This document shows, one piece after another, positions 53,490 to 64,000 of a stretch of 64,000 bases of DNA; within the stretch, counting starts at the first letter, position 1, and each line of letters opens with the position of its first letter. Source of the stretch: Rossellomorea vietnamensis (GTDB lineage Bacteria; Bacillota; Bacilli; Bacillales; Bacillaceae_B); NCBI RefSeq assembly GCF_008180415.1, contig NZ_VTEI01000003.1, forward strand, positions 705,556-769,555, given 5' to 3'. Position numbers and translations under genes: made by a program. A model generated the notes under the pieces. That model saw only the letters and a program-made list of their open reading frames with translations. It did not search any database and was not told where the DNA came from.

Positions 53490-54836
53490 TTGGAGAATAT
53501 AGGGGACTTGTGGAATAAAGCCCTCTCGAACATAGAGAAAAAGATAAGCAAACCCAGTTTTGATACTTGGTTGAAGTCTACTAAAGCTCATTCCATACAA
53601 GGAGATACACTTGTCATCACCGCTCCCAATGAATTTGCCAGGGATTGGCTTGAAGGAAGGTATTCTCAATTAATTTCCGGTGTTCTATTGGATATTACAG
53701 GCGAAGAACTTATTGTTAAATTTATTATTCCGCAGAACCAGGAACCGGAAGAATTTGATATACCTGTACCTCCAAAGAAAGTCGCTGATAACGACGACAG
53801 CCAGGAGTTTCATCAAAATATGCTTAACCCTAAATATATGTTCGACACCTTTGTTATCGGGTCCGGTAACCGCTTTGCACATGCTGCATCGCTGGCTGTT
53901 GCCGAAGCGCCGGCCAAGGCATATAACCCGTTGTTCATTTATGGAGGAGTAGGACTTGGGAAGACCCACTTGATGCATGCCATCGGACATTATGTCCTTG
54001 AGCATAATCCGGCTGCAAAAGTGGTTTATTTATCTTCTGAGAAATTTACGAATGAATTCATAAATTCCATTCGTGACAATAAAGCCGTTGATTTCCGGAA
54101 CAAATATCGCAGTGTCGATGTACTTTTAATCGATGATATTCAATTTCTTGCAGGGAAAGAACAGACTCAGGAAGAGTTTTTCCATACCTTTAACACCTTG
54201 CATGAAGAAAGCAAGCAGATCGTCATTTCGAGTGACCGGCCTCCAAAAGAGATTCCGACACTTGAGGACAGGCTCCGCTCAAGGTTTGAGTGGGGATTGA
54301 TTACGGATATCACTCCTCCTGACTTGGAAACAAGGATTGCCATCCTGCGGAAGAAGGCAAAAGCGGAAGGATTGGATATTCCTAATGAAGCCATGCTCTA
54401 TATCGCTAACCAAATCGATTCCAACATCCGTGAATTGGAAGGTGCCTTGATCAGGGTTGTGGCCTATTCATCGTTAATCAACAAAGACATCAATGCCGAT
54501 CTGGCTGCCGAAGCTTTGAAAGATATCATTCCAAGTTCCAAACCGAAAGTGATCACAATCGCTGATATTCAAAGAGTGGTCGGTGAACACTTCAATATAA
54601 GGCTGGAGGATTTCAAAGCAAAAAAAAGGACAAAGTCCATTGCCTTCCCGAGACAGATTGCAATGTATTTATCTAGGGAAATGACCGATTTTTCACTTCC
54701 GAAAATAGGAGAAGAATTCGGGGGCAGGGACCATACGACCGTCATTCATGCACATGAAAAAATCTCTAAAATGCTTGGAGCAGATTCAGCTTTTCAGCAT
54801 CAGTTGAAAGAGATCAGGGATGTTTTAAAAAGTTAA
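53490..54836 (+). CDS. dnaA: Chromosomal replication initiator DnaA
   Basis: DnaA binds DnaA boxes, melts the origin and loads the helicase. Domain I starts [20 protein letters not shown]. Domain III has Walker [16 protein letters not shown], Walker [13 protein letters not shown] and the initiator-specific [11 protein letters not shown]. Domain IV has the box-recognition signature [15 protein letters not shown]. The TTG at 53490 follows AAGGAGGGG and matches the Bacillus start, giving 448 residues; a longer frame to 53454 is unconserved. Confidence 0.98.
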   Translation: MENIGDLWNKALSNIEKKISKPSFDTWLKSTKAHSIQGDTLVITAPNEFARDWLEGRYSQLISGVLLDITGEELIVKFIIPQNQEPEEFDIPVPPKKVADNDDSQEFHQNMLNPKYMFDTFVIGSGNRFAHAASLAVAEAPAKAYNPLFIYGGVGLGKTHLMHAIGHYVLEHNPAAKVVYLSSEKFTNEFINSIRDNKAVDFRNKYRSVDVLLIDDIQFLAGKEQTQEEFFHTFNTLHEESKQIVISSDRPPKEIPTLEDRLRSRFEWGLITDITPPDLETRIAILRKKAKAEGLDIPNEAMLYIANQIDSNIRELEGALIRVVAYSSLINKDINADLAAEALKDIIPSSKPKVITIADIQRVVGEHFNIRLEDFKAKKRTKSIAFPRQIAMYLSREMTDFSLPKIGEEFGGRDHTTVIHAHEKISKMLGADSAFQHQLKEIRDVLKS

Positions 54837-54998
54837 CTACTTTTTGCCCTCATAATTGTGGTTGTGGTGGTAGAGAAAGGTGTGCGTTCACCTCAAGGAC
54901 TTGAATACACCAGGTTACAGAGCCCAGCTGAACCAAGTCGTGCAGCTGCAGCGAACCTATATAAACAGCCCTAACTCTTTAAGTAAGGCTCTTTCCAA

Positions 54999-55194
54999 AA
55001 GGCTGTTTTCGCATACAGTGTTGCTTTCGGAAAAATCCCAAAAGCCGGATTTTTCCCCAGATACTAAGGCTTTTCACTATAATCTGGGATAGTAGCTCTT
55101 TTCTTTTCATGTTAACTAGGTTATCTCGGTGACTTAAGGTTGTTTTTTTCTGGAATGAGTATCAAATAGCAACAAAGTTTACGAAAAGAGCCTT
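54999..55194 (+). repeat. Terminal-inverted-repeat element, copy 8, inside the origin spacer
   Basis: Left end AAGGCTGTTTTCGCATACAG, right end GCAACAAAGTTTACGAAAAG plus AGCCTT. The flanks AAGGCTCTTTCC on the left and AAAAGGTTGTTGCTT on the right themselves resemble element ends, suggesting insertion into an older copy. Confidence 0.9.
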
Positions 55195-55372
55195 CCTAAA
55201 AGGTTGTTGCTTAGAAATCTTCATTCTCACCAAATGCGCACATTCGTTTGTCTACAGCGGAAATCCGTTTTTTTAAACAGCAGATTTTAATAAAGAACCA
55301 TATAAAATACCAAAAAGTTAATAGAGAGTTATCCTGAATACTGTTAATAACTTTGCTATGTTTGCACACAGT

Positions 55373-55460
55373 CTATCCACATGTGGATAGACTGTGTTTC
55401 CTTTCGTTTTTCCCACTTATCCACATACTAACAGGCCCTATTACTACTAGTACTATTTTT
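55373..55460. other. oriC: oriC DnaA boxes, GC-rich element and DnaA-trio repeats
   Basis: CTATCCACA and TGTGGATAG abut as a palindrome (55373-55390), and TTATCCACA lies at 55417-55425. After the GC-rich AGGCCC comes CTACTAGTACTA, whose complement reads 3'-GAT GAT CAT GAT, the DnaA-trio pattern. AT-rich sequence to 55497 would be the unwinding element. Confidence 0.85.
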
Positions 55461-55522
55461 TTAATAAATATATTAGTATATGCAGCAGTAAAAAAATTAT
55501 GTTCAAACTGGAGGAAAAGATA

Positions 55523-56659
55523 ATGAAATTTGTTATCCAAAGGGACAATCTCGTACAGAGTGTCGGAGATGTCATGAAAGCTGTCACATCCAGAACAACG
55601 ATTCCCATTCTTACGGGGATCAAAATTACAGCTAATGATGAAGGAGTCACATTGACAGGAAGTGATTCCGATATTTCCATTGAATCTTTTATTCCAAAAG
55701 AGGAAGAAGGAAATGAAATAGTAGAGGTGTTTGAAACAGGCGGAATTGTCCTGCAAGCGAAGTTCTTCAGCGAAATCGTTAAAAAACTTCCGATGGACAC
55801 AGTCGAAATTGAAGTTCAAAACCATTTACAGACAGTGATCCGCTCAGGAAAAGCAGAATTTAATTTAAATGGACTTGATCCAGAGGAATATCCACACCTC
55901 CCTCAGATTGAGGAAGGAAATGCCTTCAAGGTACCAACTGACTTGCTGAAGACAATGGTAAGACAAACGGTATTCGCAGTGTCCACCTCAGAAACACGCC
56001 CCATCTTGACAGGTGTAAACTGGAAGGTGGAAAATGGGGAACTTTCCTGTATTGCAACAGACAGCCATCGTCTTGCGATGAGAAAGGCTCCACTTGAAAA
56101 TGATAATGGAAATGAATACAATATCGTGATTCCAGGAAAAAGTCTGACAGAGCTGAGCAAGATCCTTGATGATAATTCTGAACCAGTGGAAATTGTCATT
56201 ACTGATAATCAAGTACTGTTCAAGGCAAAACACTTATTGTTCTTCTCCAGACTGTTAGAAGGCAACTATCCGGATACAAGCCGCTTGATCCCAAATGAAA
56301 GCAAAACAGAATTGGTCCTGGCGACAAAAGAATTTCTTCAGGCAATTGACCGTGCTTCGCTTTTGGCTAGAGAAGGAAGAAATAATGTCGTTAAATTATC
56401 GACAGTAGAAAGCGGCGTAATCGAAATCTCTTCCAATACTCCAGAAATCGGGAAAGTCATCGAGCAGGTTCAAAGCCAATCGAATGAGGGAGAAGAATTG
56501 AAGATTTCCTTCAGTGCCAAATATATGATGGATGCACTAAAAGCATTGGAAGGAACAGAAATCCATATTGATTTTACAGGAGCAATGAGACCGTTCGTTA
56601 TCAAACCTCTCCATGATGACTCTATATTGCAGCTGATTCTGCCTGTAAGAACCTATTAA
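55523..56659 (+). CDS. dnaN: DNA polymerase III beta subunit (sliding clamp)
   Basis: DnaN forms the ring-shaped dimer that tethers polymerase to DNA. Three beta-clamp domains are recognisable: MKFVIQRDNLVQSVGDVMKA, then TSETRPILTGVNW, and the C-terminal FVIKPLHDDSILQLILPVRTY. The ATG at 55523 follows GGAGG and gives 378 residues. It has its own terminator. Confidence 0.98.
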   Translation: MKFVIQRDNLVQSVGDVMKAVTSRTTIPILTGIKITANDEGVTLTGSDSDISIESFIPKEEEGNEIVEVFETGGIVLQAKFFSEIVKKLPMDTVEIEVQNHLQTVIRSGKAEFNLNGLDPEEYPHLPQIEEGNAFKVPTDLLKTMVRQTVFAVSTSETRPILTGVNWKVENGELSCIATDSHRLAMRKAPLENDNGNEYNIVIPGKSLTELSKILDDNSEPVEIVITDNQVLFKAKHLLFFSRLLEGNYPDTSRLIPNESKTELVLATKEFLQAIDRASLLAREGRNNVVKLSTVESGVIEISSNTPEIGKVIEQVQSQSNEGEELKISFSAKYMMDALKALEGTEIHIDFTGAMRPFVIKPLHDDSILQLILPVRTY

Positions 56660-56677
56660 TTCAAAAAGTATATGAAC

Positions 56678-56726
56678 CGACTGGCTGACTAACAACACCT
56701 TCCGTTATGCAGCCAGTCGCTTTTTC
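56678..56726 (+). terminator. Terminator of dnaN
   Basis: CGACTGGCTG pairs with CAGCCAGTCG and is followed by CTTTTTC. Confidence 0.88.
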
Positions 56727-56909
56727 ATTTAGGAAGCAGTATGACAGTCAGCTTTAACACGTTAAACCACTAAGAGGGACTGTCCCTTTCATTGCTTTAA
56801 AGTGCCGAAGCACCTTCTGCAAAAGCATTTGCAGGTTGTGTTTTGTATTAAGGTGAAAATATAGTAAAATAAAATAATTAGATATTATGCCGGAAAGTAG
56901 TGATCTATC

Positions 56910-57131
56910 ATGGAAAAGCATATTACCATTGATACTGAATATATAACTTTGGGCCAGTTTTTGAAGCTGGCTGAACTAATTCAATCAGGAGGAATGGCCA
57001 AATGGTTCCTGAGTGAACATGAAGTCTTTGTTAACGGAGAACAGGATCAAAGAAGAGGAAGAAAATTGAGGGTTGGAGACAAAGTTGAAATAGAGGAAAA
57101 TGGGGCTTTCATCATCTCTGACGAAGAATAA
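56910..57131 (+). CDS. rlbA: S4-domain RNA-binding protein RlbA
   Basis: RlbA (YaaA) is a 73-residue S4-like RNA-binding protein encoded between dnaN and recF in Bacillus. It has ITLGQFLKLAELIQSGGMAKWFL, VFVNGEQDQRRGRKLRVGDKVEI, the S4 core. It is proposed to take part in late ribosome assembly. It precedes recF by 14 bases and is probably co-transcribed with it. Confidence 0.93.
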   Translation: MEKHITIDTEYITLGQFLKLAELIQSGGMAKWFLSEHEVFVNGEQDQRRGRKLRVGDKVEIEENGAFIISDEE

Positions 57132-57145
57132 GAGGATGACTGTTT

Positions 57146-58264
57146 ATGTACATTGAAGAAATTCAACTCAAAAACTATCGGAATTATGACTCCATTGATA
57201 TCACATTTGAAAACAGTGTGAATGTTATCTTGGGTGAAAATGCCCAGGGGAAAACCAATATCATGGAGTCGATTTATGTTTTGGCAATGGCAAAATCCCA
57301 CCGTACATCAAATGATAAAGATTTAATACGCTGGGATGAGGAATATGCTAAAATAAAAGGCAGGATACAAAAATATAATGGCTCTATCCCTCTTGAATTG
57401 GTGATTTCCAAAAAGGGCAAGAAAGCCAAATCCAATCATATTGAACAGAAGAAATTGAGTCAGTATGTAGGAAATATGAATGTCGTCATGTTTGCGCCTG
57501 AAGATCTCCACTTGGTGAAAGGGAGCCCTCAAGTGAGGCGTCGTTTTATTGATATGGAAATCGGGCAGGTATCACCTGTCTATTTGCATGATATCGCTTT
57601 GTACCAAAAGATCCTTCAACAGCGCAATCATTACTTGAAGATGCTGCAGATTAAAAAGCAGAAAGATGAGACGATGCTCGACGTTTTGACAGAACAGCTG
57701 ATTGAAGTAGCCGGGAAGATCATCCGTAAGCGGTTTGACTTCATCAAGCTTCTGCAAGAATGGGCACGTCCCATCCATTCGGGGATATCCAGAGGCATTG
57801 AAACCTTGGATATTCAATATAAACCGTCCATAGATGTATGCGAAGATCAAGATTGGTCGAAAATGGTAGGAATACTAGAGGACAAATTTAATTCAATACG
57901 GCAGCGTGAAATAGATAGAGGGGTGACTCTTGCGGGTCCTCACAGGGATGATCTGCAATTCTTTGTCAATGACAGGGATGTCCAGACTTTCGGATCTCAA
58001 GGCCAGCAGCGGACCACGGCCCTTTCTCTGAAACTCGCTGAAATTGAACTGATTCATTCAGAAATTAAAGAATACCCAATTCTTTTACTGGACGACGTAT
58101 TGTCTGAACTGGATGACTTCAGGCAGTCCCATTTACTTAATACTATTCAAGGCAAGGTGCAGACCTTTGTCACCACGACTAATGTAGATGGCATCGATCA
58201 TCAGACGTTGAATGAGGCCACAACATTTGAAGTTGAAGCCGGTCAGATCAAGAGAGTGAAGTGA
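57146..58264 (+). CDS. recF: DNA repair protein RecF
   Basis: RecF is an SMC-like ATPase that helps load RecA at single-strand gaps. The P-loop [16 protein letters not shown] is near residue 30, [18 protein letters not shown] follows, and the ABC signature region [18 protein letters not shown] with [11 protein letters not shown] completes the ATPase. Length (372) is standard. Confidence 0.97.
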   Translation: MYIEEIQLKNYRNYDSIDITFENSVNVILGENAQGKTNIMESIYVLAMAKSHRTSNDKDLIRWDEEYAKIKGRIQKYNGSIPLELVISKKGKKAKSNHIEQKKLSQYVGNMNVVMFAPEDLHLVKGSPQVRRRFIDMEIGQVSPVYLHDIALYQKILQQRNHYLKMLQIKKQKDETMLDVLTEQLIEVAGKIIRKRFDFIKLLQEWARPIHSGISRGIETLDIQYKPSIDVCEDQDWSKMVGILEDKFNSIRQREIDRGVTLAGPHRDDLQFFVNDRDVQTFGSQGQQRTTALSLKLAEIELIHSEIKEYPILLLDDVLSELDDFRQSHLLNTIQGKVQTFVTTTNVDGIDHQTLNEATTFEVEAGQIKRVK

Positions 58265-58273
58265 GGTGTTTCC

Positions 58274-58534
58274 ATGTATATTCATGTTGGGGAAGATGTG
58301 ATGGTAAGAACGGATGAAATTATTGCGATTATAGACAAGGATACTGTTCAATTTTCAGAGGAAATGCAATTATTTCTTAAAAAGAAAGAAAAACAGACGA
58401 GCAACCTGGCTAAAGGTACATATAAGTCTCTAGTGGTCACCGTAGACCAGCTGTATCTTTCACCATTGGCATCCACCACATTGAAGAAGCGTTCGAGAAA
58501 ATGGAACACCCATGACAATCTTTTAAATAGATAG
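58274..58534 (+). CDS. remB: Extracellular matrix regulator RemB
   Basis: RemB (YaaB) is an 86-residue protein that in B. subtilis promotes biofilm matrix expression. It starts MYIHVGEDVMVRTDEIIAII and has the conserved SLVVTVDQLYLSPLASTTLKKR. It sits between recF (9 bases away) and gyrB, the usual place. Confidence 0.93.
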   Translation: MYIHVGEDVMVRTDEIIAIIDKDTVQFSEEMQLFLKKKEKQTSNLAKGTYKSLVVTVDQLYLSPLASTTLKKRSRKWNTHDNLLNR

Positions 58535-58575
58535 TGAGAATGAATAATATTTATATGCACAGGAAGTGTAGGTGA

Positions 58576-60504
<1,929 letters not shown>

Positions 60505-60512
60505 TTCCTCAG

Positions 60513-60547
60513 CAGGATAGAAGCATCTTTTTCTATCCTGTCTTTTA
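60513..60547 (+). terminator. Hairpin between gyrB and gyrA
   Basis: CAGGATAG pairs with CTATCCTG over a 12-base loop, followed by TCTTTTA. It may only partly terminate, since gyrA follows 115 bases later. Confidence 0.7.
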
Positions 60548-60662
60548 CATAAGGCCCTATTCAATCGAGAGTATGAGGACGGCAGTATATCACTAAGAAA
60601 CTTAAGAAACAAAAGCGGACATAGGTAGCTAAAATACCTTTTAAAAGGAGGTCCCTTCTATT

Positions 60663-63209
60663 ATGGCGGAAACACCACGTTCTAATGTAAAAGAAATTAA
60701 TATTAGCCATGAAATGCGTACATCCTTCCTGGATTATGCCATGAGCGTTATCGTTTCCCGGGCATTGCCGGATGTACGGGACGGTCTAAAACCCGTACAC
60801 CGAAGAATCTTATATGCGATGAACGACCTGGGAATGACATCTGATAAAGCCTATAAGAAATCTGCCCGTATCGTCGGCGAAGTAATCGGTAAGTATCACC
60901 CGCATGGTGATACAGCTGTATACGATACGATGGTGCGTATGGCACAGGATTTCAACTATCGTTATATGCTTGTAGACGGCCATGGGAACTTCGGATCTGT
61001 CGATGGAGATTCAGCAGCAGCCATGCGTTATACAGAAGCCAGAATGTCCAAGATTTCAATGGAAATTATCCGTGATATCAACAAAGATACAATCGACTAT
61101 AGAGATAACTATGATGGTTCAGAACGTGAACCAATTGTCATGCCTGCACGTTTTCCGAACCTGTTGGTGAACGGTTCCTCAGGGATCGCTGTAGGTATGG
61201 CCACCAATATCCCGCCTCACCAGCTGGGTGAAGTGATTGACGGCCTTCTTGCACTGAGCAATGACCCGGAAATCACAATCCAGGAACTGATGGATTATAT
61301 TCCAGGCCCTGATTTCCCTACAGCGGGAATGATCGTCGGCAGAAGCGGAATCCGCCGAGCGTACGAATCAGGTAAAGGCTCCATCACTATGAGAGCGAGA
61401 GTAAGAATCGAGACAAAGGCGAACGGTAAAGAAACCATTATAGTCGAGGAAATTCCGTATCAGGTCAATAAAGCAAAGCTTATTGAAAAAATTGCTGACC
61501 TGGTTCGAGATAAAAAGATTGACGGCATAACAGACCTTCGCGATGAATCCGACCGTAACGGAATGAGAATCGTCATTGAAGTCCGCAAAGATGCCAATGC
61601 CAATGTCCTTCTGAACAACCTATACAAACAAACGGCATTGCAGACGAGTTTCGGTATCAACCTGCTTGCCCTTGTAGATGGGCAGCCGAAGGTTCTTAAC
61701 TTAAAGCAGTGTCTCTATCATTATTTAGAGCACCAGAAAGTGGTCATTCGCAGAAGAACCGAATTCGAATTGAAGAAGGCCGAAGCGCGTGCACACATTT
61801 TGGAAGGCTTGCGTATAGCCCTTGACCATATCGATGAAATCATCGCTTTGATCCGCGGCTCTCAAACAACTGACATTGCGCGGGAAGGCTTAATGGAGAA
61901 CTTCTCTCTTTCTGAGAAACAAGCTCAAGCAATCCTCGATATGCGTCTTCAGCGCTTGACTGGTTTAGAACGAGATAAGATTGAAAACGAGTATCAAGAG
62001 CTTCTTAAGCTGATTGCAGAATTAAGAGCAATCCTTGCTGATGAGGAAAAGGTATTGGAAATCATCCGTGAAGAATTGAATGAGATCAAAGAGCGCTTCA
62101 ATGACCAACGCCGTACTGAAATTGTGGCGGGAGGCATTGAGCAGATTGAGGATGAAGATTTGATTCCACGCGAGAATATCATCCTTACACTGACTCATAA
62201 TGGATATATCAAACGTCTTCCAGTCTCCACCTACCGCAGCCAGAAACGCGGCGGCCGCGGAATCCAGGGAATGGGTACGAATGAAGATGATTTTGTTGAA
62301 CATCTTCTCACCACATCCACACACGATACGATTCTTTTCTTTACAAACAAAGGAAAGGCGTTTAAAGCAAAAGGATATGAGATTCCTGAATTCAGCCGAA
62401 CGGCAAAGGGAATTCCAATTATCAACATGCTGGGTGTCGACAAAGGTGAGTGGGTCAATGCAATGATTCGTATAGAAGAGTTCGTTGATGACTGGTACCT
62501 GTTCTTCACTACAAAGCAGGGGATATCAAAGCGTACACCAGTCTCTGACTTCGCTAACATCAGAACCAATGGCCTGATCGCGATCAACTTAAGGGAAAAT
62601 GATGAACTCATTTCCGTTAAGCTGACAGATGGAAGCAAAGATATGATTATCGGAACCAAAAAAGGAATGCTGATCCGATTCCCTGAAACAGATGTGCGTT
62701 CAATGGGACGTACAGCTACCGGGGTAAAAGGAATCAATCTTGATTCTGACGATATTGTGGTAGGCATGGAAATCCTTGAAGAGAAAGACGATGTCCTGGT
62801 CGTTACGGAAAAAGGATTCGGTAAACGGACACCAGCAGAGGAGTACCGTATTCAAACACGCGGCGGGAAAGGCTTGAAAACCTGCAACATCACTGAAAGA
62901 AACGGTGAGTTAATCTCTGTTAAAGCTGTAACTGGTGAAGAAGACCTTATGCTGATTACAGCTAACGGCGTACTGATCCGTATGGATGTCAATGATATCT
63001 CAACAACAGGCCGTAACACACAGGGTGTGAAGCTGATCCGTTTAGATGAAAACAGTTCAGTTGCTACAGTGGCGAAAGTCGAGAAGGACGAAGAAAAAGA
63101 AGAAGAAGAGATCCCTGTTGATCTGACAGAAGAATCGGCTGATGGAGTCACAGAGGAAACCTCTGAAGAGAACGCAAACGATAATGATAACGAGAGCAGT
63201 AACGAATAA
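60663..63209 (+). CDS. gyrA: DNA gyrase subunit A
   Basis: GyrA carries the breakage-reunion tyrosine and wraps DNA. The N-terminal [21 protein letters not shown], the quinolone region [20 protein letters not shown], and [11 protein letters not shown] with the catalytic tyrosine are clear. The C-terminal pinwheel has the GyrA box [11 protein letters not shown]. The last 40 residues are a strongly acidic tail. The quinolone-region position usually serine (E. coli S83) is T84 here. ATG at 60663 follows AAAAGGAGG. Length is 848. Confidence 0.98.
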   Translation: MAETPRSNVKEINISHEMRTSFLDYAMSVIVSRALPDVRDGLKPVHRRILYAMNDLGMTSDKAYKKSARIVGEVIGKYHPHGDTAVYDTMVRMAQDFNYRYMLVDGHGNFGSVDGDSAAAMRYTEARMSKISMEIIRDINKDTIDYRDNYDGSEREPIVMPARFPNLLVNGSSGIAVGMATNIPPHQLGEVIDGLLALSNDPEITIQELMDYIPGPDFPTAGMIVGRSGIRRAYESGKGSITMRARVRIETKANGKETIIVEEIPYQVNKAKLIEKIADLVRDKKIDGITDLRDESDRNGMRIVIEVRKDANANVLLNNLYKQTALQTSFGINLLALVDGQPKVLNLKQCLYHYLEHQKVVIRRRTEFELKKAEARAHILEGLRIALDHIDEIIALIRGSQTTDIAREGLMENFSLSEKQAQAILDMRLQRLTGLERDKIENEYQELLKLIAELRAILADEEKVLEIIREELNEIKERFNDQRRTEIVAGGIEQIEDEDLIPRENIILTLTHNGYIKRLPVSTYRSQKRGGRGIQGMGTNEDDFVEHLLTTSTHDTILFFTNKGKAFKAKGYEIPEFSRTAKGIPIINMLGVDKGEWVNAMIRIEEFVDDWYLFFTTKQGISKRTPVSDFANIRTNGLIAINLRENDELISVKLTDGSKDMIIGTKKGMLIRFPETDVRSMGRTATGVKGINLDSDDIVVGMEILEEKDDVLVVTEKGFGKRTPAEEYRIQTRGGKGLKTCNITERNGELISVKAVTGEEDLMLITANGVLIRMDVNDISTTGRNTQGVKLIRLDENSSVATVAKVEKDEEKEEEEIPVDLTEESADGVTEETSEENANDNDNESSNE

Positions 63210-63215
63210 AACAGT

Positions 63216-63247
63216 AATCACTCTCCTTTCCGGGGAGTGATTTTTTA
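63216..63247 (+). terminator. Terminator of gyrA
   Basis: AATCACTC pairs with GAGTGATT and runs into TTTTT. Confidence 0.93.
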
Positions 63248-63347
63248 TTTTAGCATCATTTATGTATGAAATGCTTAAGAAAAACGGTGCGAAGATTGTT
63301 AATTGTCTGGTAAAATAAAGAAATGAACGCTGGACAGAGGTGAAATA

Positions 63348-64000
63348 ATGAAAATCAAGATACAAGAGGCAGAAGAAGGCTGCATTCTTAATCAGGATAT
63401 TTGGGGAATGACTTCCTTACCCATCATACCTAAGAAAACGGTCATTCAAGATATACATATTAAAGTATTGCACTCATTTAATATCAAAGAAATATCTGTT
63501 GAAAGGATTAAAGCAGACGGAACCCCCTTTTCTCCTGTACAAGCAGTAGAGGATGAAGAGGATAGAACAGCAAAGCCTCTAAGACAAAAGAGTGACTTCC
63601 TGAATTTATATCTGAATAAAGTTCAGGAGTTCAAAGGGGAATTCCAAAACTGGCAATCTGGAATGTCTGTCTCCATTTCAAAAATCCGAAGCATCATCCT
63701 GCCTTTGCTGGAGCTTGTGGAGGAAAATCCAAGTAATGTTGCCCACCTCCACCAATATACTTCTAAAAAGGATTATATTTATCATCATCCACTGGCGACT
63801 GGCCTGTTGAGCGGGTTGATTGCCAAGAGGCTCGGAATGGATAACGGAAAAAAAATCCAAGTGACTCTTGCCGGGGTGCTGGCTGATTGCGGTATGGCCA
63901 AAATCCCTGCATCCATCCTTACTAAAGAGACAGCATTGTCAGAATCTCAATTCAAAGAAATCAAGATGCATCCTGTCTATAGTTATAAAATGGTGAAAGA
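63348..64000 (+). CDS. Diverged HD-GYP domain protein (C-terminus cut by window edge)
   Basis: The visible 217 residues comprise an N-terminal region of about 100 residues (with KKTVIQDIHIKVLHSFNIKEISVERI) and the start of an HD-GYP domain: DYIYHHPLATGLLSGLIAKRLG, then GVLADCGMAKIP. HD-GYP proteins usually hydrolyse cyclic di-GMP, using an HD dyad in the sequence LHDIGKI; here that position reads LADCGMAKI, so the histidine is lost and activity is doubtful. The ATG at 63348 follows AGAGGTGA. A gene of this kind follows gyrA in several Bacillus genomes. The rest lies outside the window. Confidence 0.8.
   Translation, partial: MKIKIQEAEEGCILNQDIWGMTSLPIIPKKTVIQDIHIKVLHSFNIKEISVERIKADGTPFSPVQAVEDEEDRTAKPLRQKSDFLNLYLNKVQEFKGEFQNWQSGMSVSISKIRSIILPLLELVEENPSNVAHLHQYTSKKDYIYHHPLATGLLSGLIAKRLGMDNGKKIQVTLAGVLADCGMAKIPASILTKETALSESQFKEIKMHPVYSYKMVK

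Larger units (their letters stand above)
54837..55522. other. dnaA-dnaN spacer (oriC, unwinding side)
   Basis: At 686 bases this spacer is much longer than in B. subtilis because an inverted-repeat element occupies 54999-55194. The right end contains DnaA boxes, trio-like repeats and an AT-rich stretch. Confidence 0.8.

Noticed and set aside
53464..55200. Minus-strand frames opposite dnaA and in the dnaA-dnaN spacer
   Set aside because: They are mirror frames of dnaA or run through the inverted-repeat element.
60745..60762. Noc-binding-site-like TTTCCCGGG in gyrA
   Set aside because: Only half of the palindrome matches (TTTCCCGGGCAT); no full Noc site was found in the window by eye.

Overview
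The window is the replication-origin region of a spore-forming, low-GC Bacillaceae chromosome. The gene order is the classic Bacillus one: rlmH, yyzF, htrA, walJIHKR, M23 peptidase, tRNA cluster, purA, dnaC, rplI-gdpP-yybS, rpsR-ssb-rpsF, ychF, mscS, yyaC, spo0J-soj, noc, rsmG, mnmG, mnmE, jag, spoIIIJ, rnpA, rpmH, oriC, dnaA, dnaN, rlbA, recF, remB, gyrB, gyrA. Sporulation-linked genes (spo0J, spoIIIJ, noc, yyaC), Spo0A-type boxes at the origin and three perfect parS sites fit this. The genus cannot be fixed from the sequence alone. Almost every gene left of 53 kb lies on the minus strand and everything right of it on the plus strand, as expected for bidirectional replication from an origin at about 53-55.5 kb.

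Region 1-11.8 kb is a foreign, AT-rich block lying directly against the 3' end of rlmH. It carries a large serine recombinase (cut by the window edge), a short degenerate serine recombinase, a D5/P4-type helicase, DUF1643, DUF960 and RadC-family proteins, several unknown proteins and a 1,250-residue single-chain restriction-modification enzyme. This is the composition and insertion site of staphylococcal SCC elements, here in a Bacillus-type chromosome.

Region 11.8-22.1 kb holds rlmH with a cluster of DnaA boxes, the HtrA protease, the WalRK cell-wall two-component system with its accessory proteins WalH, WalI and WalJ, and an M23 endopeptidase likely to be a target of WalR. Region 22.6-23.2 kb has tRNA-Phe, tRNA-Asp and tRNA-Glu. 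Regions 24.4-40.6 kb and 40.8-52.3 kb hold replication, ribosome, chromosome-segregation, tRNA-modification and membrane-insertion genes. Region 53-63.2 kb is oriC and the initiation/gyrase operon. The right edge cuts a diverged HD-GYP protein.

The most unusual content is non-coding. Three tandem arrays (23.4-24.2, 27.0-27.9 and 48.9-49.35 kb) share no sequence, yet have the same 52-53 bp period and the same design: a short hairpin in each unit, conserved spacer, near-constant length. In one array a stem base pair changes in a compensatory way. A second feature is a family of about 170-200 bp elements with terminal inverted repeats in at least eight spacers, one of them inside the dnaA-dnaN origin spacer and one itself interrupted by another repeat.
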